A DNA stretch of 55,978 bases, taken from contig WSYB01000037.1 in NCBI GenBank assembly GCA_009773645.1, positions 1 through 55,978 on the forward strand. The letters run 5' to 3'. The notes under the pieces are model-generated. The model had not been told where the DNA came from, searched no databases, and worked only from the letters and a program-made list of their open reading frames with translations. Of the stretch, positions 34,435-42,236 are shown piece after piece (the stretch's first letter is position 1; each line of letters opens with the position of its first letter). Both the position numbers and the translations under genes were made by a program. Source of the DNA: Geobacteraceae bacterium. Lineage in GTDB: Bacteria > Desulfobacterota > Desulfuromonadia > Geobacterales > Geobacteraceae.

Positions 34435-34661
34435 TGGGGCTTCTCCAGCTCCGGGGTGTTTCCGTGGAGATCGATTACGAAGGGAAGAGCCTGAAGAGCC
34501 AGATGCGCCGTTCCGACAAGTTTGGCAGCCGCTTTACCCTCATCATCGGCGAGGAGGAGCTCGCCAAGGGTAGGGCGGTTTTAAAGGAGATGGATGCAGG
34601 GGCGCAGGGGGAAGTCGCGCTCTTACCTGACGACATTGCCGGCAAGATAACGAGGAGGTAG
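34434..34661 (+). CDS. Histidyl-tRNA synthetase anticodon-binding part (downstream fragment)
   Basis: 75 residues from ATG 34434, overlapping the preceding stop by one base. It matches the end of HisRS: VSVEIDYEGKSLKSQMRRSD, KFGSRFTLIIGEEELAKG and LPDDIAGKITRR. The usual N-terminal part of the anticodon-binding domain lies in the other frame before the 5-bp duplication. Codon use and conservation look undisturbed, so the break is recent or an error. If translated by coupling, it could complement the catalytic part in trans; that is speculation. Confidence 0.75.
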   Translation: MGLLQLRGVSVEIDYEGKSLKSQMRRSDKFGSRFTLIIGEEELAKGRAVLKEMDAGAQGEVALLPDDIAGKITRR

Positions 34662-34688
34662 CGATTCTTTCTGTTCCGTGGTTAAACC

Positions 34689-34728
34689 AAGGCCGTTTCT
34701 CGCATGAGTGACGGCCTTGCGTTTTTTC
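34689..34728 (+). terminator. Terminator after hisS
   Basis: An AAGGCCGT/ACGGCCTT stem with a long loop is followed by GCGTTTTTTC. Confidence 0.75.
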
Positions 34729-34796
34729 AGGTTCAAAAACTGGTGCCCGGCCCTTGACGCTTCCACACATATTTTAGCACACCTTAATTTCTGCAA

Positions 34797-34825
34797 TTGA
34801 CAAAACTCCGCAAAAAATGTATACA
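34797..34825 (+). promoter_or_regulatory. Sigma-70 promoter of acnB with palindrome over the -10 box
   Basis: TTGACA (34797-34802), a 17-base spacer and TATACA (34820-34825) form a near-consensus promoter 108 bases before acnB. GTATACAGTATAC overlaps the -10 hexamer and is a symmetric sequence that a repressor could bind. The promoter is well supported by sequence; the operator is a suggestion. Confidence 0.7.
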
Positions 34826-34932
34826 GTATACGCTTTGCATATCCCCGCGTTACTAACGATGTTGACACGTTACCGCGTTTTTGGCTGTTGTAGACGCTTG
34901 TAAACTCCACACAAAAAACAGGAGGGTAGAGA

Positions 34933-37470
34933 ATGATTGATGCTTATCTGAAACACGAGGCCGAAAGGAAGGCCCAGGGGATTCCGGCGCTGCCGCTGAA
35001 CCCGGAGCAGACCGCAGAACTGTGCAAGCTGCTGCAGAAACCGCCCAAGGGGAAAGAACAGTTCCTGCTCGGTCTTCTTAAAGATCGCGTCTCCCCGGGC
35101 GTCGATCCGGCCGCCAAGGTGAAGGCGGAGTTTCTTGCCGAGATCGTCACCGGCAAGGCGAAGTCGCCGCTCATCACCCCCAAGGATGCCGTCAAGATTC
35201 TCGGCACCATGCTCGGCGGCTACAACGTGGCCCCGCTGGTCGGTGCCCTGAAGGACAAGGCCCTGGCCGAAGACGCAGCCAAGGCCCTTTGCGGCATGAC
35301 CCTCGTGTATGACGGTTTTGACGAAGTGGCAACCCTGGCCAAGGCCAAGAACGCCGCCGCCGCCAAGGTGATGAAATCCTGGGCCGAGGCCGAGTGGTTC
35401 ACCTCCAGGCCGGCCCTCCCCGCCACCATCAAGGTAAAAGTCTTCAAAGTTGACGGCGAGATCAACACCGACGACTTCTCCCCGGCCGGCGACGCCTGGA
35501 GCCGCCCCGACATCCCGCTGCACGCCCTGGCCATGGGCAGAACCCGCTTCAAGGGTGGCCTCGACACCATCGCCAAGTTCCGCAAGGACGGATTCCAGGT
35601 GGCCTTCGTCGGCGACGTCGTCGGCACCGGTTCCTCCCGTAAATCGGCCTGCAACAGCGTTCTCTGGCACATTGGCCAGGAGATCCCCTGCGTCCCCAAC
35701 AAGAAGACTGCCGGCGTCATCATCGGCGGCGTCATCGCCCCGATCTTCTTCAACACCGCCCAGGACTCCGGCGCGCTGCCGCTCAAGGCGGACGTGACCG
35801 GCATGAAGACCGGCGACGTCATCGTCGTCGACACCAAGAAGGGTCAGATCACCGACGAGAAGGGCGCCAAGGTCCTCTCCAAGTTCTCCATCGCCCCCAA
35901 CACCCTGGCGGACGAGTTCCGCGCCGGCGGCCGCATTCCGCTCATCATCGGCCGTGCCCTGACTGAAAAGGCGAGGAAGGCCCTGGGCATGGGTCCGGCC
36001 ACCATCTTCACCCTGCCGGACAACCCCAAGCCGAAGGCGAAGCAGGCGTTCTCCCTGGCCCAGAAGATGGTCGGCAAGGCATGCGGCGTAGCGGGCATCC
36101 TCCCCGGCACCGCCTGCGAGCCGCGGATGACCACCGTGGGCAGCCAGGACACCACCGGCCCCATGACCGCCGACGAGCTGAAAGAGCTGGCATGTCTCAA
36201 GTTCCTGGCGCCGATGTTCATGCAGTCCTTCTGCCACACGGCCGCTTATCCGAAGCCGGCTGACGTCAAGATGCACAAGACCCTGCCGAGCTTCATCATC
36301 GAGCGGAGCGGCGTGCCCTTGAAGCCCGGTGACGGCGTCATCCACTCCTGGCTGAACCGCCTCCTCCTCCCCGACACCGTCGGGACCGGCGGCGACTCCC
36401 ACACCCGCTTCCCCATCGGCATCTCCTTCCCGGCAGGCTCGGGCCTGGTTGCCTTCGCAGGCGCCATGGGCTTCATGCCGCTGGACATGCCGGAATCGGT
36501 CCTCGTTCGCTTCAAGGGGAAGTTCAACCCCGGCATCACCCTGCGTGACGCGGTGAACGCCATCCCCTACTACGCCATCAAGCAGGGGCTTCTGACCGTC
36601 CCGAAGAAGAACAAGAAGAACATCTTCAACGGCCGCATCCTGGAGATGGAAGGGCTTCCCGAACTTTCCGTCGAGCAGGCCTTTGAGCTCACCGACGCAG
36701 CTGCCGAGCGTTCTGCGGCCGCCGGCTGCATCCAGCTCTCCGAGAAGTCGGTGGCCACCTACCTCCGCTCCAACGTGGCCCTCATGAAGAAGATGATTGC
36801 CGAAGGCTACCAGGACAAGAAGACCCTGCAGAACCGGATCAAGGCCGTGGAGAAGTGGCTCGCCAAGCCGGAGCTCCTCAAGGCCGACAAGGGCGCCGAG
36901 TACGCCGCGGTCATCGAGATCGACCTCAAGGACATCAAAGAGCCGATCCTCGCCTGCCCCAACGACCCGGACGACGTGAAGCTCATCTCCGAGGTGGCCG
37001 GGACCAAGATCCAGGACGTCTTCCTCGGCTCCTGCATGACCAACATCGGCCACTTCCGCGCCGCCGCCGAGATCTGGCGCGGCCAGAAGTTCAACCCCAA
37101 CGTCCGCACCTGGATCTGCCCGCCGACCCGCATGGATCAGGCGAAGCTGAAGGACGAGGCGCTCTTCTCCGTTTACAGCGCCATGGGCGCCCGGGTCGAG
37201 ATCGCCGGCTGCTCCCTGTGCATGGGGAACCAGGCCCGCGTGCCCGACGGTGTGAACATGTTCTCCACCTCCACCCGTAACTTCGACGACAGGATCGGGG
37301 ACGGCGCCAAGGTGTTCCTCGGCTCCGCCGAGATCGGCGCGGTCATCAGCAACATCGGCAAGATTCCGACGGCGAAGGAGTACCTGGCGGTGTACAAGGA
37401 GAAGATCGAGCCGAAGAAGGATACGGTCTATAAGTATCTGCAGTTCGACGAGATGGCGGAGTACAAATAG
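34933..37470 (+). CDS. acnB: Aconitate hydratase B
   Basis: 845 residues. It isomerises citrate and isocitrate in the TCA cycle with a [4Fe-4S] cluster. AcnB architecture is clear: an N-terminal HEAT-like domain, then the swivel domain (KVDGEINTDDFSPAGDAWSR) placed before the catalytic domains, unlike AcnA. Cluster cysteines lie in GSCMTNIGHF (Cys701) and GCSLCMGNQ (Cys760, Cys763). AGGAGGG precedes ATG 34933. A near-consensus promoter lies upstream and a palindromic repeat plus terminator downstream, so it is transcribed alone. Base composition here is more GC-rich and strongly codon-biased, as expected for a highly expressed gene. Confidence 0.97.
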   Translation: MIDAYLKHEAERKAQGIPALPLNPEQTAELCKLLQKPPKGKEQFLLGLLKDRVSPGVDPAAKVKAEFLAEIVTGKAKSPLITPKDAVKILGTMLGGYNVAPLVGALKDKALAEDAAKALCGMTLVYDGFDEVATLAKAKNAAAAKVMKSWAEAEWFTSRPALPATIKVKVFKVDGEINTDDFSPAGDAWSRPDIPLHALAMGRTRFKGGLDTIAKFRKDGFQVAFVGDVVGTGSSRKSACNSVLWHIGQEIPCVPNKKTAGVIIGGVIAPIFFNTAQDSGALPLKADVTGMKTGDVIVVDTKKGQITDEKGAKVLSKFSIAPNTLADEFRAGGRIPLIIGRALTEKARKALGMGPATIFTLPDNPKPKAKQAFSLAQKMVGKACGVAGILPGTACEPRMTTVGSQDTTGPMTADELKELACLKFLAPMFMQSFCHTAAYPKPADVKMHKTLPSFIIERSGVPLKPGDGVIHSWLNRLLLPDTVGTGGDSHTRFPIGISFPAGSGLVAFAGAMGFMPLDMPESVLVRFKGKFNPGITLRDAVNAIPYYAIKQGLLTVPKKNKKNIFNGRILEMEGLPELSVEQAFELTDAAAERSAAAGCIQLSEKSVATYLRSNVALMKKMIAEGYQDKKTLQNRIKAVEKWLAKPELLKADKGAEYAAVIEIDLKDIKEPILACPNDPDDVKLISEVAGTKIQDVFLGSCMTNIGHFRAAAEIWRGQKFNPNVRTWICPPTRMDQAKLKDEALFSVYSAMGARVEIAGCSLCMGNQARVPDGVNMFSTSTRNFDDRIGDGAKVFLGSAEIGAVISNIGKIPTAKEYLAVYKEKIEPKKDTVYKYLQFDEMAEYK

Positions 37471-37482
37471 GGAAAGCGGTTC

Positions 37483-37579
37483 TTTTCCGCCCTGGCTGCG
37501 TAAGTCTTCAGTCTTGCTTGTGCGGCGTAGCGCTGCTACGCCTCCGCGCAATCCTTCGACAGCCTTGCCAGGACGAAAA
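37483..37579. repeat. Long imperfect palindrome (REP-like) downstream of acnB
   Basis: The outer arms are TTTTCC-CCTGGC and GCCAGGACGAAAA; the inner arms GCGGCGTAGC and GCTACGCCTCCGC close on a small loop. The whole 97-base unit folds on itself with interruptions. Such long intergenic palindromes are common repeats in Geobacter-type genomes. Confidence 0.75.
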
Positions 37580-37632
37580 ACTCCTCGCTTTCCGAGCGGC
37601 TGCGCATTGCTGTGCCGTTAGTTGATCAAACG

Positions 37633-37670
37633 AAAACCCCCGTTCCGGCTTGTCCGGGCGGGGGTTTTTG
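37633..37670 (+). terminator. Terminator after acnB
   Basis: AAAACCCCCG...CCGG pairs with CCGGGCGGGGG, followed by TTTTTG. A second GGGGGTTTTTG copy follows directly. Confidence 0.85.
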
Positions 37671-37733
37671 CTGTCGGGGGTTTTTGCTTGACCGCGGGAG
37701 AATTCCTAGTAAAATGGGCGCAGATTGGTTCCT

Positions 37734-37833
37734 GAACCTGAAGATCGATGCCGTTGCCGCCGACCATGCCGCCCACCGGGCGGACACCGAAGCGCATGGG
37801 ACGGTGTACCGGGTGAAGGAGAGCGGGGAATGG
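37734..37833 (+). pseudogene. Decayed 3' fragment of the downstream coiled-coil gene
   Basis: The stretch aligns with 38058-38153, the last third of the gene at 37899: both encode AAHRADTEAHGTVYRVKESG at high identity. The fragment has no start of its own, and its stop codon is changed (GGGGAATGG instead of GGGGAGTAG). It is a leftover of a tandem duplication. Confidence 0.8.
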
Positions 37834-37898
37834 GTTTTTTGTGAAAGAACGGTGGTCTTTTTTTACTGGACAGTTTGGTAGTGATTCGGGAGGTGGGG

Positions 37899-38153
37899 AT
37901 GGACGCTGAAGAGAAGAAAGAGATCGAGGAAATGTTCAAGCACCATGTCGGGGTGTTGGCCGAGTCCTTTCAGCACAAGCTGGATATTGTTGTTGAAGGT
38001 CATCAGATGCTCAGTGAAAAGATCGACCGGCTTGATGGCAGAATGGACAGGCTTGAGAATACAGTCGATAAAATTGCCACCGACCTTGCCGCCCACCGGG
38101 CGGACACCGAGGCACATGGGACGGTTTATAGGGTGAAGGAGAGCGGGGAGTAG
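37899..38153 (+). CDS. Small coiled-coil protein of unknown function
   Basis: 84 residues from ATG 37899 with GGGAGGTGGGG upstream. Heptad patterns (LSEKIDRLDGRMDRLENTVD) predict a coiled coil, and the end reads AAHRADTEAHGTVYRVKESG. There is no signal peptide or membrane helix. A truncated copy of its 3' part lies immediately upstream, so the locus has been duplicated. I know no function. Confidence 0.65.
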   Translation: MDAEEKKEIEEMFKHHVGVLAESFQHKLDIVVEGHQMLSEKIDRLDGRMDRLENTVDKIATDLAAHRADTEAHGTVYRVKESGE

Positions 38154-38181
38154 GGGGTCCATTTGTCCCGTGTCAAGGGTT

Positions 38182-38215
38182 GACCCCTCTGTTTCTTTGA
38201 CCCCTCTGTTTCTTT
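38182..38215. repeat. 17-bp direct repeat, two copies
   Basis: GACCCCTCTGTTTCTTT occurs twice in perfect tandem in the gap between the coiled-coil gene and the L,D-transpeptidase. No gene is seen in 38154-38368; a CCTCGCATCATCC...GATTGCGAGG hairpin lies at about 38290-38318 and could terminate the minus-strand operon. Confidence 0.85.
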
Positions 38216-38368
38216 CTGTCTGAGTCAGAATCCCGGGGACACCACACTCAACTCACAAGGCGGCCAAACGATTGGATATCGGGAAAGCCCCCTCGCATCA
38301 TCCTGATGATTGCGAGGTAGCCAGAAGAAGTGTTAGCGATCCGATGAAGCGATACGTTATACGGCCTT

Positions 38369-39385
38369 CTATGGCCTTATCTCAACAATCGCACCATTTG
38401 GCGCTACCTTTTCAATTTCCTCTATTTCTTCGTCTGTAACGGCAATACACCCTTTCGTCCAGTCAACCTCTGTGTGCAAATCACCAGCCCATGAGAATCC
38501 ATTCTTAATGCCGTGGATCATGATGTCTCCGCCCGGAGAAACACCAAGTTCCTTTGCGCGCTTTTTGTCTTTCTCATTTGGATAGGAAATATGAAGAGAC
38601 AGGTGATAACGGCTGTCCTTGTTTCTTGCATCGATAACGTAGGTTCCCTCCGGGGTTTTGTTATCGCCTTGCCTTTCTTTTGGCCCAATTGGGTTTCCCC
38701 CCAAGGCTATTTGGTAGGATTTGAGCACCTTGCCCTTTGAAATCAACGTCAATCGTCGGTCTTTCTTTTCTATCAGAATCTTGTCTGCCGGTCCCTTCGG
38801 GATTACAAAAACCTCTTCGGGCAGTTTAACAATCTCATTCTCCTTGCTCTTAACCTCTTGTTCAAGTGCCTCGATCTTTTTTTGCAGTGTAATGATTTCA
38901 TTCCCCCTGCTTTGAACCTCTTGTCGGAGCGCCTCAATCTGTGTTTGCTGCGCAGCAATCGTCTTATCTTTGACAATGACATTATTGATATTAAATATCA
39001 TCATCTCACTGTCCTTCCTGTAACCACTCCCAGGGTAATCATTTATGAGTTTCTGGAAACATTCCAGAGATTTCTGATAATCTTTTTGCTCATTCCCAGG
39101 ATACGCATAAATAATACCCATCTCAAAAAGAACCCTGTCTCCCGCCGTGGGATATTTTTCAATAATCTGTTGATATTTGCCCAGAGAGGCATTGTAGTTT
39201 CCCTGGCGGAAAAAATCATTCGCTTCTATAAAGGTTGACTTGGCCTGAAATCCCTCATTAAAGTGACTGCAGCCGCAGATGAGCATTGGCGCTATTATGA
39301 TGCAGACAAAGAACAAGTTCGGATGCTTGCCCATCCTGCTTTGCTTTTTACCCATATTCGTCTGGAAGCTACTCAACTCCCTCAT
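38369..39385 (-). CDS. Lipoprotein L,D-transpeptidase (YkuD) with TPR-like and coiled-coil parts
   Basis: 338 residues from ATG 39385 (AAAGGA upstream); longer frames to 39520 lack a site. A lipobox (APMLICGC) predicts a lipoprotein. Residues ~50-130 are TPR-like (FFRQGNYNASLGKYQQIIEK), then a coiled coil (ALRQEVQSRGNEIITLQKK). The C-terminal YkuD domain carries IMIHG and WTKGCIAV, with the catalytic Cys in KGCI. Such enzymes form 3-3 crosslinks or attach proteins to peptidoglycan. The last gene of the riboswitch-led operon. Confidence 0.85.
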   Translation of the reverse strand: MRELSSFQTNMGKKQSRMGKHPNLFFVCIIIAPMLICGCSHFNEGFQAKSTFIEANDFFRQGNYNASLGKYQQIIEKYPTAGDRVLFEMGIIYAYPGNEQKDYQKSLECFQKLINDYPGSGYRKDSEMMIFNINNVIVKDKTIAAQQTQIEALRQEVQSRGNEIITLQKKIEALEQEVKSKENEIVKLPEEVFVIPKGPADKILIEKKDRRLTLISKGKVLKSYQIALGGNPIGPKERQGDNKTPEGTYVIDARNKDSRYHLSLHISYPNEKDKKRAKELGVSPGGDIMIHGIKNGFSWAGDLHTEVDWTKGCIAVTDEEIEEIEKVAPNGAIVEIRP

Positions 39386-39580
39386 CTCCTCATCCTTTGA
39401 CGGAAGCATCAGGAACAGATTGGGCTGAGAGCCCCTGATGCCCTGTTTTTGACCGATTAAATGCTTGAAAGGTCCTGACAGACTTGAACGGTGAAATATA
39501 AGGAAGTGGCAGAGTATCAAACCCTGCCACTTCCTTTCCGGAGCACTAACGGCAAAGCTAACAGTTCCCCATAAAACGGC

Positions 39581-39943
39581 TTACTTCTTCATTGATCTGC
39601 GGAAAATGTCGTCAGCCTTCTTCGCCTTTTCATCTGCGATCATCGCCTTATCATCTGCGATCTTCGCCTTTTCATCCGCGATCTTCGCCCTTTCATCTGC
39701 GATCTTCGCCCTTTCGTCTGCCATCTTTAGAGCATTTTCTGCTCGCGCTGCGGCAGCCTCGGCCTTTAACGTGGCCGCATCAGATGCCGCCTTGGCAGCC
39801 TGCGCATCCTTCGCTGCCTGATCAGCTTTCGCATCAGTCATCATTTGCTGCGATTGAACTTTCTCAAGTTCACGTGTTGATGCACACCCCCCCATAGTAA
39901 TAGCAGAAACAAGCATCATTGAAATCACCAAAAGACTCTTCAT
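39581..39943 (-). CDS. Lpp-like alanine-zipper lipoprotein ending in lysine
   Basis: 120 residues. The signal ends in a lipobox (ITMGGCAS). The mature part is nearly all helical with Ala-rich heptads, including direct repeats of ADERAKI/ADEKAKI, and ends in RRSMKK. Braun lipoprotein (Lpp) of enterics has the same plan: lipid anchor, alanine zipper, and a C-terminal Lys that L,D-transpeptidases couple to peptidoglycan. It lies between two L,D-transpeptidase genes, which makes an outer-membrane tether the natural guess. The longer rod (Lpp is ~58 residues mature) may set a wider periplasm. The DNA has ~21-bp imperfect repeats at 39640-39725. Confidence 0.8.
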   Translation of the reverse strand: MKSLLVISMMLVSAITMGGCASTRELEKVQSQQMMTDAKADQAAKDAQAAKAASDAATLKAEAAAARAENALKMADERAKIADERAKIADEKAKIADDKAMIADEKAKKADDIFRRSMKK

Positions 39944-39967
39944 TGTTTATCACCTCCTTTCTCTCGC

Positions 39968-41275
39968 TTATTTCTTCCTGACAGGTTCAATCAAGCTGCC
40001 GTCTATTTCCAAATCAATTTTCAGGCGCTTGATGGTGTCTTTGGCCTCTTTGATATCGTTGAATGGGCCGGCGATGACTTGGTAGCCAGCGTTCATTGCT
40101 ATCACCCGTGCCGGGATTTGCGGGCCCTGGTGGTTGATAATGGCGGCAAGCCTCACCGCATCAGTCTCGTCACGCAGGTCCGCAGCCAAAACAGACCACG
40201 CATCTGCTTTCAGCTCCGGTATCTTGGGTCTGCCATTTAATTCGCCTGGGTGCTTGACCTCTATGGGTTCCGCAACCCCTTTGCCACTTCCTTGACTGAT
40301 TTCGCATATGGGGACAGGAATGCCGCGAGCCTCGGCCAATACTTTCTTAACGTTACTCCAGTCAAGCGTGCGCCCTGATTCCTTTTCAATCGTTCGTAAT
40401 TTTTTATATATCTTATCAAGCTCGGCAGCATCCAACTCTTCCATGGACCCATGAACTTCCATGTACACGACGCCATTGCTTTGACCGACGAGATATGGCT
40501 GGTTAACGATGCTTACAGTTGTTTTAACCGGGGTGTTCTCATAGAGTTTTTTCACGTCTTCCGGATAGAGTCTTATGCAGCCGTTGGTTGCCCTAAGACC
40601 TATGCTGGCCGGTTTATTAGTGCCATGGATCAAATAACTCTGCGCACTTAAATAGAGCGCGTATTCTCCTAAGGGATTTTCAGGTCCCGGCGGAACTTTA
40701 GCGGGCAGAATATCTCCTTTTTTTCGATGATCCTTAGCAATTGAGACAGGCACATGCCAGGTCGGCCGGCTTACCTTGCGCTCCACACGCATGAGGCCTC
40801 TGGGCGAGGGTCGCTCTTCGGTACCGACACCGACCGGGTAGGTCAACACGGTCAATGACTCACTATTTCCTATAAATTGAAAGAGCCTCATTGCGGCCAA
40901 GTTGATCACGATCCCTTTTCTCGGAGCGTCCGGCAGAATAAAATTCAGCGGCAAGATGATACGTTCTCCGGCCTCAGGCACCCATATATCTACCCCTGGA
41001 TTAGCTGCGCTGACTCCATTGAGTCCCAGGCTGAAGTGCCTTGCAATATCCGGCAGCGTATCCCCCTTTTCAAGACGGGTGAATCTCAACCGACCAATGA
41101 CGTCATCTCCTCTTGCAACCGAAAACTCATTTCGTTCGATCTCCTTTTCAGGATGGCTTGGGAAAAGCCATGCACTTTTCGTAACAGCACATCCATTGAG
41201 AGATAAGATGAACATACATAGAGCTATAAGACGAAGCCAATTGGGTAAGAGTGACAGGTCAACGATTCGGCGCAT
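39968..41275 (-). CDS. ErfK/YbiS-type L,D-transpeptidase with LysM and SPOR-like parts
   Basis: 435 residues. A signal/lipobox (IALCMFILSLNGCAV) is followed by a LysM-like segment (LEKGDTLPDIARHFSLGLNG), then the YkuD catalytic domain with SYLIHGTNKPASIGLRATNG and GCIRLYPEDV (the catalytic Cys follows N-G where most family members have S-x-G). The C-terminal ~80 residues resemble a SPOR domain (VLAADLRDETDAVRLAAIIN, GYQVIAGPFNDIKEAKDTIK). YbiS-type enzymes in enterics link Lpp to peptidoglycan. First gene of the operon, 130 bases after the riboswitch. Confidence 0.88.
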   Translation of the reverse strand: MRRIVDLSLLPNWLRLIALCMFILSLNGCAVTKSAWLFPSHPEKEIERNEFSVARGDDVIGRLRFTRLEKGDTLPDIARHFSLGLNGVSAANPGVDIWVPEAGERIILPLNFILPDAPRKGIVINLAAMRLFQFIGNSESLTVLTYPVGVGTEERPSPRGLMRVERKVSRPTWHVPVSIAKDHRKKGDILPAKVPPGPENPLGEYALYLSAQSYLIHGTNKPASIGLRATNGCIRLYPEDVKKLYENTPVKTTVSIVNQPYLVGQSNGVVYMEVHGSMEELDAAELDKIYKKLRTIEKESGRTLDWSNVKKVLAEARGIPVPICEISQGSGKGVAEPIEVKHPGELNGRPKIPELKADAWSVLAADLRDETDAVRLAAIINHQGPQIPARVIAMNAGYQVIAGPFNDIKEAKDTIKRLKIDLEIDGSLIEPVRKK

Positions 41276-41323
41276 GGGTTAAATAAGGTACCTTTCTCAA
41301 TAATGAAAATTAATACAAATACA

Positions 41324-41366
41324 AAGCCGGGACCGATGATAAGGTGACATTTCGGTACCCCGGCTG
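41324..41366 (-). terminator. Second hairpin downstream of the riboswitch
   Basis: On the minus strand AGCCGGGGTACCGAAATG pairs with CATCGGTCCCGGCT, followed by a broken T tract (TTTGTATTTG). It is a near copy of the first terminator and lies between that terminator and the gene. Confidence 0.65.
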
Positions 41367-41378
41367 TGTTTTGACAAC

Positions 41379-41423
41379 AAAAAAGCCGGGACCGAATATC
41401 GCGTGATATTTCGGCAACCCGGC
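41379..41423 (-). terminator. Riboswitch expression-platform terminator
   Basis: On the minus strand GCCGGGTTGCCGAAATATC, the 3' side of the aptamer, pairs with GATATTCGGTCCCGGC and is followed by six T. The aptamer and terminator therefore compete for the same strand. Confidence 0.85.
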
Positions 41424-41485
41424 TGTCTCAGTGAGACCCTGTAGGCTTTCCGCCCCATTCTTGCGAATGGTTGAGTATTATCGTC
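41405..41485 (-). promoter_or_regulatory. GEMM-I riboswitch, cGAMP/c-di-GMP type
   Basis: The minus strand reads ACTCAACCATTCGCAAGAAT then GGGGCGGAAAGCCTACAGGG, TCTCACTGAGACAGCCGGGT and TGCCGAAATATC. This matches the GEMM-I layout: P1b hairpin with a GNRA-like loop, the GCGGAAAGCC core, and the CAGCCGGGTTGCC 3' segment. The form with GGGGCGGAAAGCC is the one described in Geobacter (GEMM-Ib) as responding to 3',3'-cGAMP. The aptamer's 3' strand is shared with a terminator, so ligand binding should change read-through into the L,D-transpeptidase operon. The ligand is inferred from similarity. Confidence 0.9.
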
Positions 41486-41709
41486 TATCTCTTAAAAAAT
41501 TTTTTACATCCTTACATTTCCATGAGGATAAGTCAATATTTTTCTAAAGCCCAGTTGAGGGACCAACCGATTCGGGCAAAAGAGGGCAGGTCAGAATTCA
41601 GGGGACATCTATACTTATCTCACCCTGAATTAAATATGATGTCCACGGAATTCGGCGCTGGAAAAGGGATGGCGGTCAGTATCTGCCAGTACTGCCTCAC
41701 TTTCCATGG
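41486..41709. other. Gap without a gene
   Basis: AT-rich upstream of the riboswitch, where its promoter should lie. An AATTCAGGG...CCCTGAATT inverted pair at about 41594-41630 next to GGGACAT resembles palindromes associated with REP transposases, but no transposase is present. Confidence 0.4.
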
Positions 41710-42003
41710 CTACCTGGCTTTGAACGTTGAGCAGTCGGCATGGCCGTGGTGCAACCCCACCTTGATTCCGGGTGCCCCACATTCGAATGAGCTGTTGAAT
41801 GAACAAGATTCCACTTTGCACGCCCCTACGCCACCGGTAATCTCGGGAACTCCACCCTTTTTGTCGGCGTGCAGATAGGTGTCGCAGCATGCGCACACCT
41901 CCGGCCCACCTACCGTGATGGCCAAGGCATGACACTGCTTCTTCTGGTTGTAAGAACAATCCGTTACGTCACATGCGGTTATCTTCGACATCTTCATCGC
42001 CAT
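41710..42003 (-). CDS. Protein with two DUF1540 cysteine-rich motifs
   Basis: 97 residues from ATG 42003 with AAAGGAGA 6 bases upstream. Two DUF1540-like units follow each other: ITACDVTDCSYNQKKQCHA...CACCDTYL and CKVESCSFNSSFECGAPG...HADCSTF. Each has four cysteines in a CxxxxC-x7-C pattern suited to metal binding. No signal peptide is seen, so it should be cytoplasmic. It is divergent from the Sec-peroxiredoxin gene. DUF1540 proteins have no established function; a redox or metal role is a guess. Confidence 0.8.
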   Translation of the reverse strand: MAMKMSKITACDVTDCSYNQKKQCHALAITVGGPEVCACCDTYLHADKKGGVPEITGGVGACKVESCSFNSSFECGAPGIKVGLHHGHADCSTFKAR

Positions 42004-42236
42004 AAAGTGTCTCCTTTTTTGCCGCCATCCCTTTCCGTTCTTATTTGTATCACTGCCCGGTCGGTTGTCAAGGAGTCTCTCAAAACCTGTTCTGGCGCCA
42101 TGGGAAGAAAACAGGGGGAAGTATGGGGGTCTTGAAATAGGAAATATGCGAGAAGGGAGGGGCAGGTGGGATGACTCCTGCCCGCAATCGGGTATACTTC
42201 TCTCGTTGTCTCTCAATACTCTCTCAGGAGGTCCCC

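Noticed and set aside
34870-37551. Long minus-strand open frame opposite acnB
   Set aside because: It mirrors the codon structure of a GC-rich, highly biased gene, has no ribosome binding site and encodes a low-complexity His/Gly/Asp-rich product.
41471-41878. Plus-strand open frame across the riboswitch-upstream region
   Set aside because: It is antisense to the DUF1540 gene, lacks a ribosome binding site and resembles no protein.
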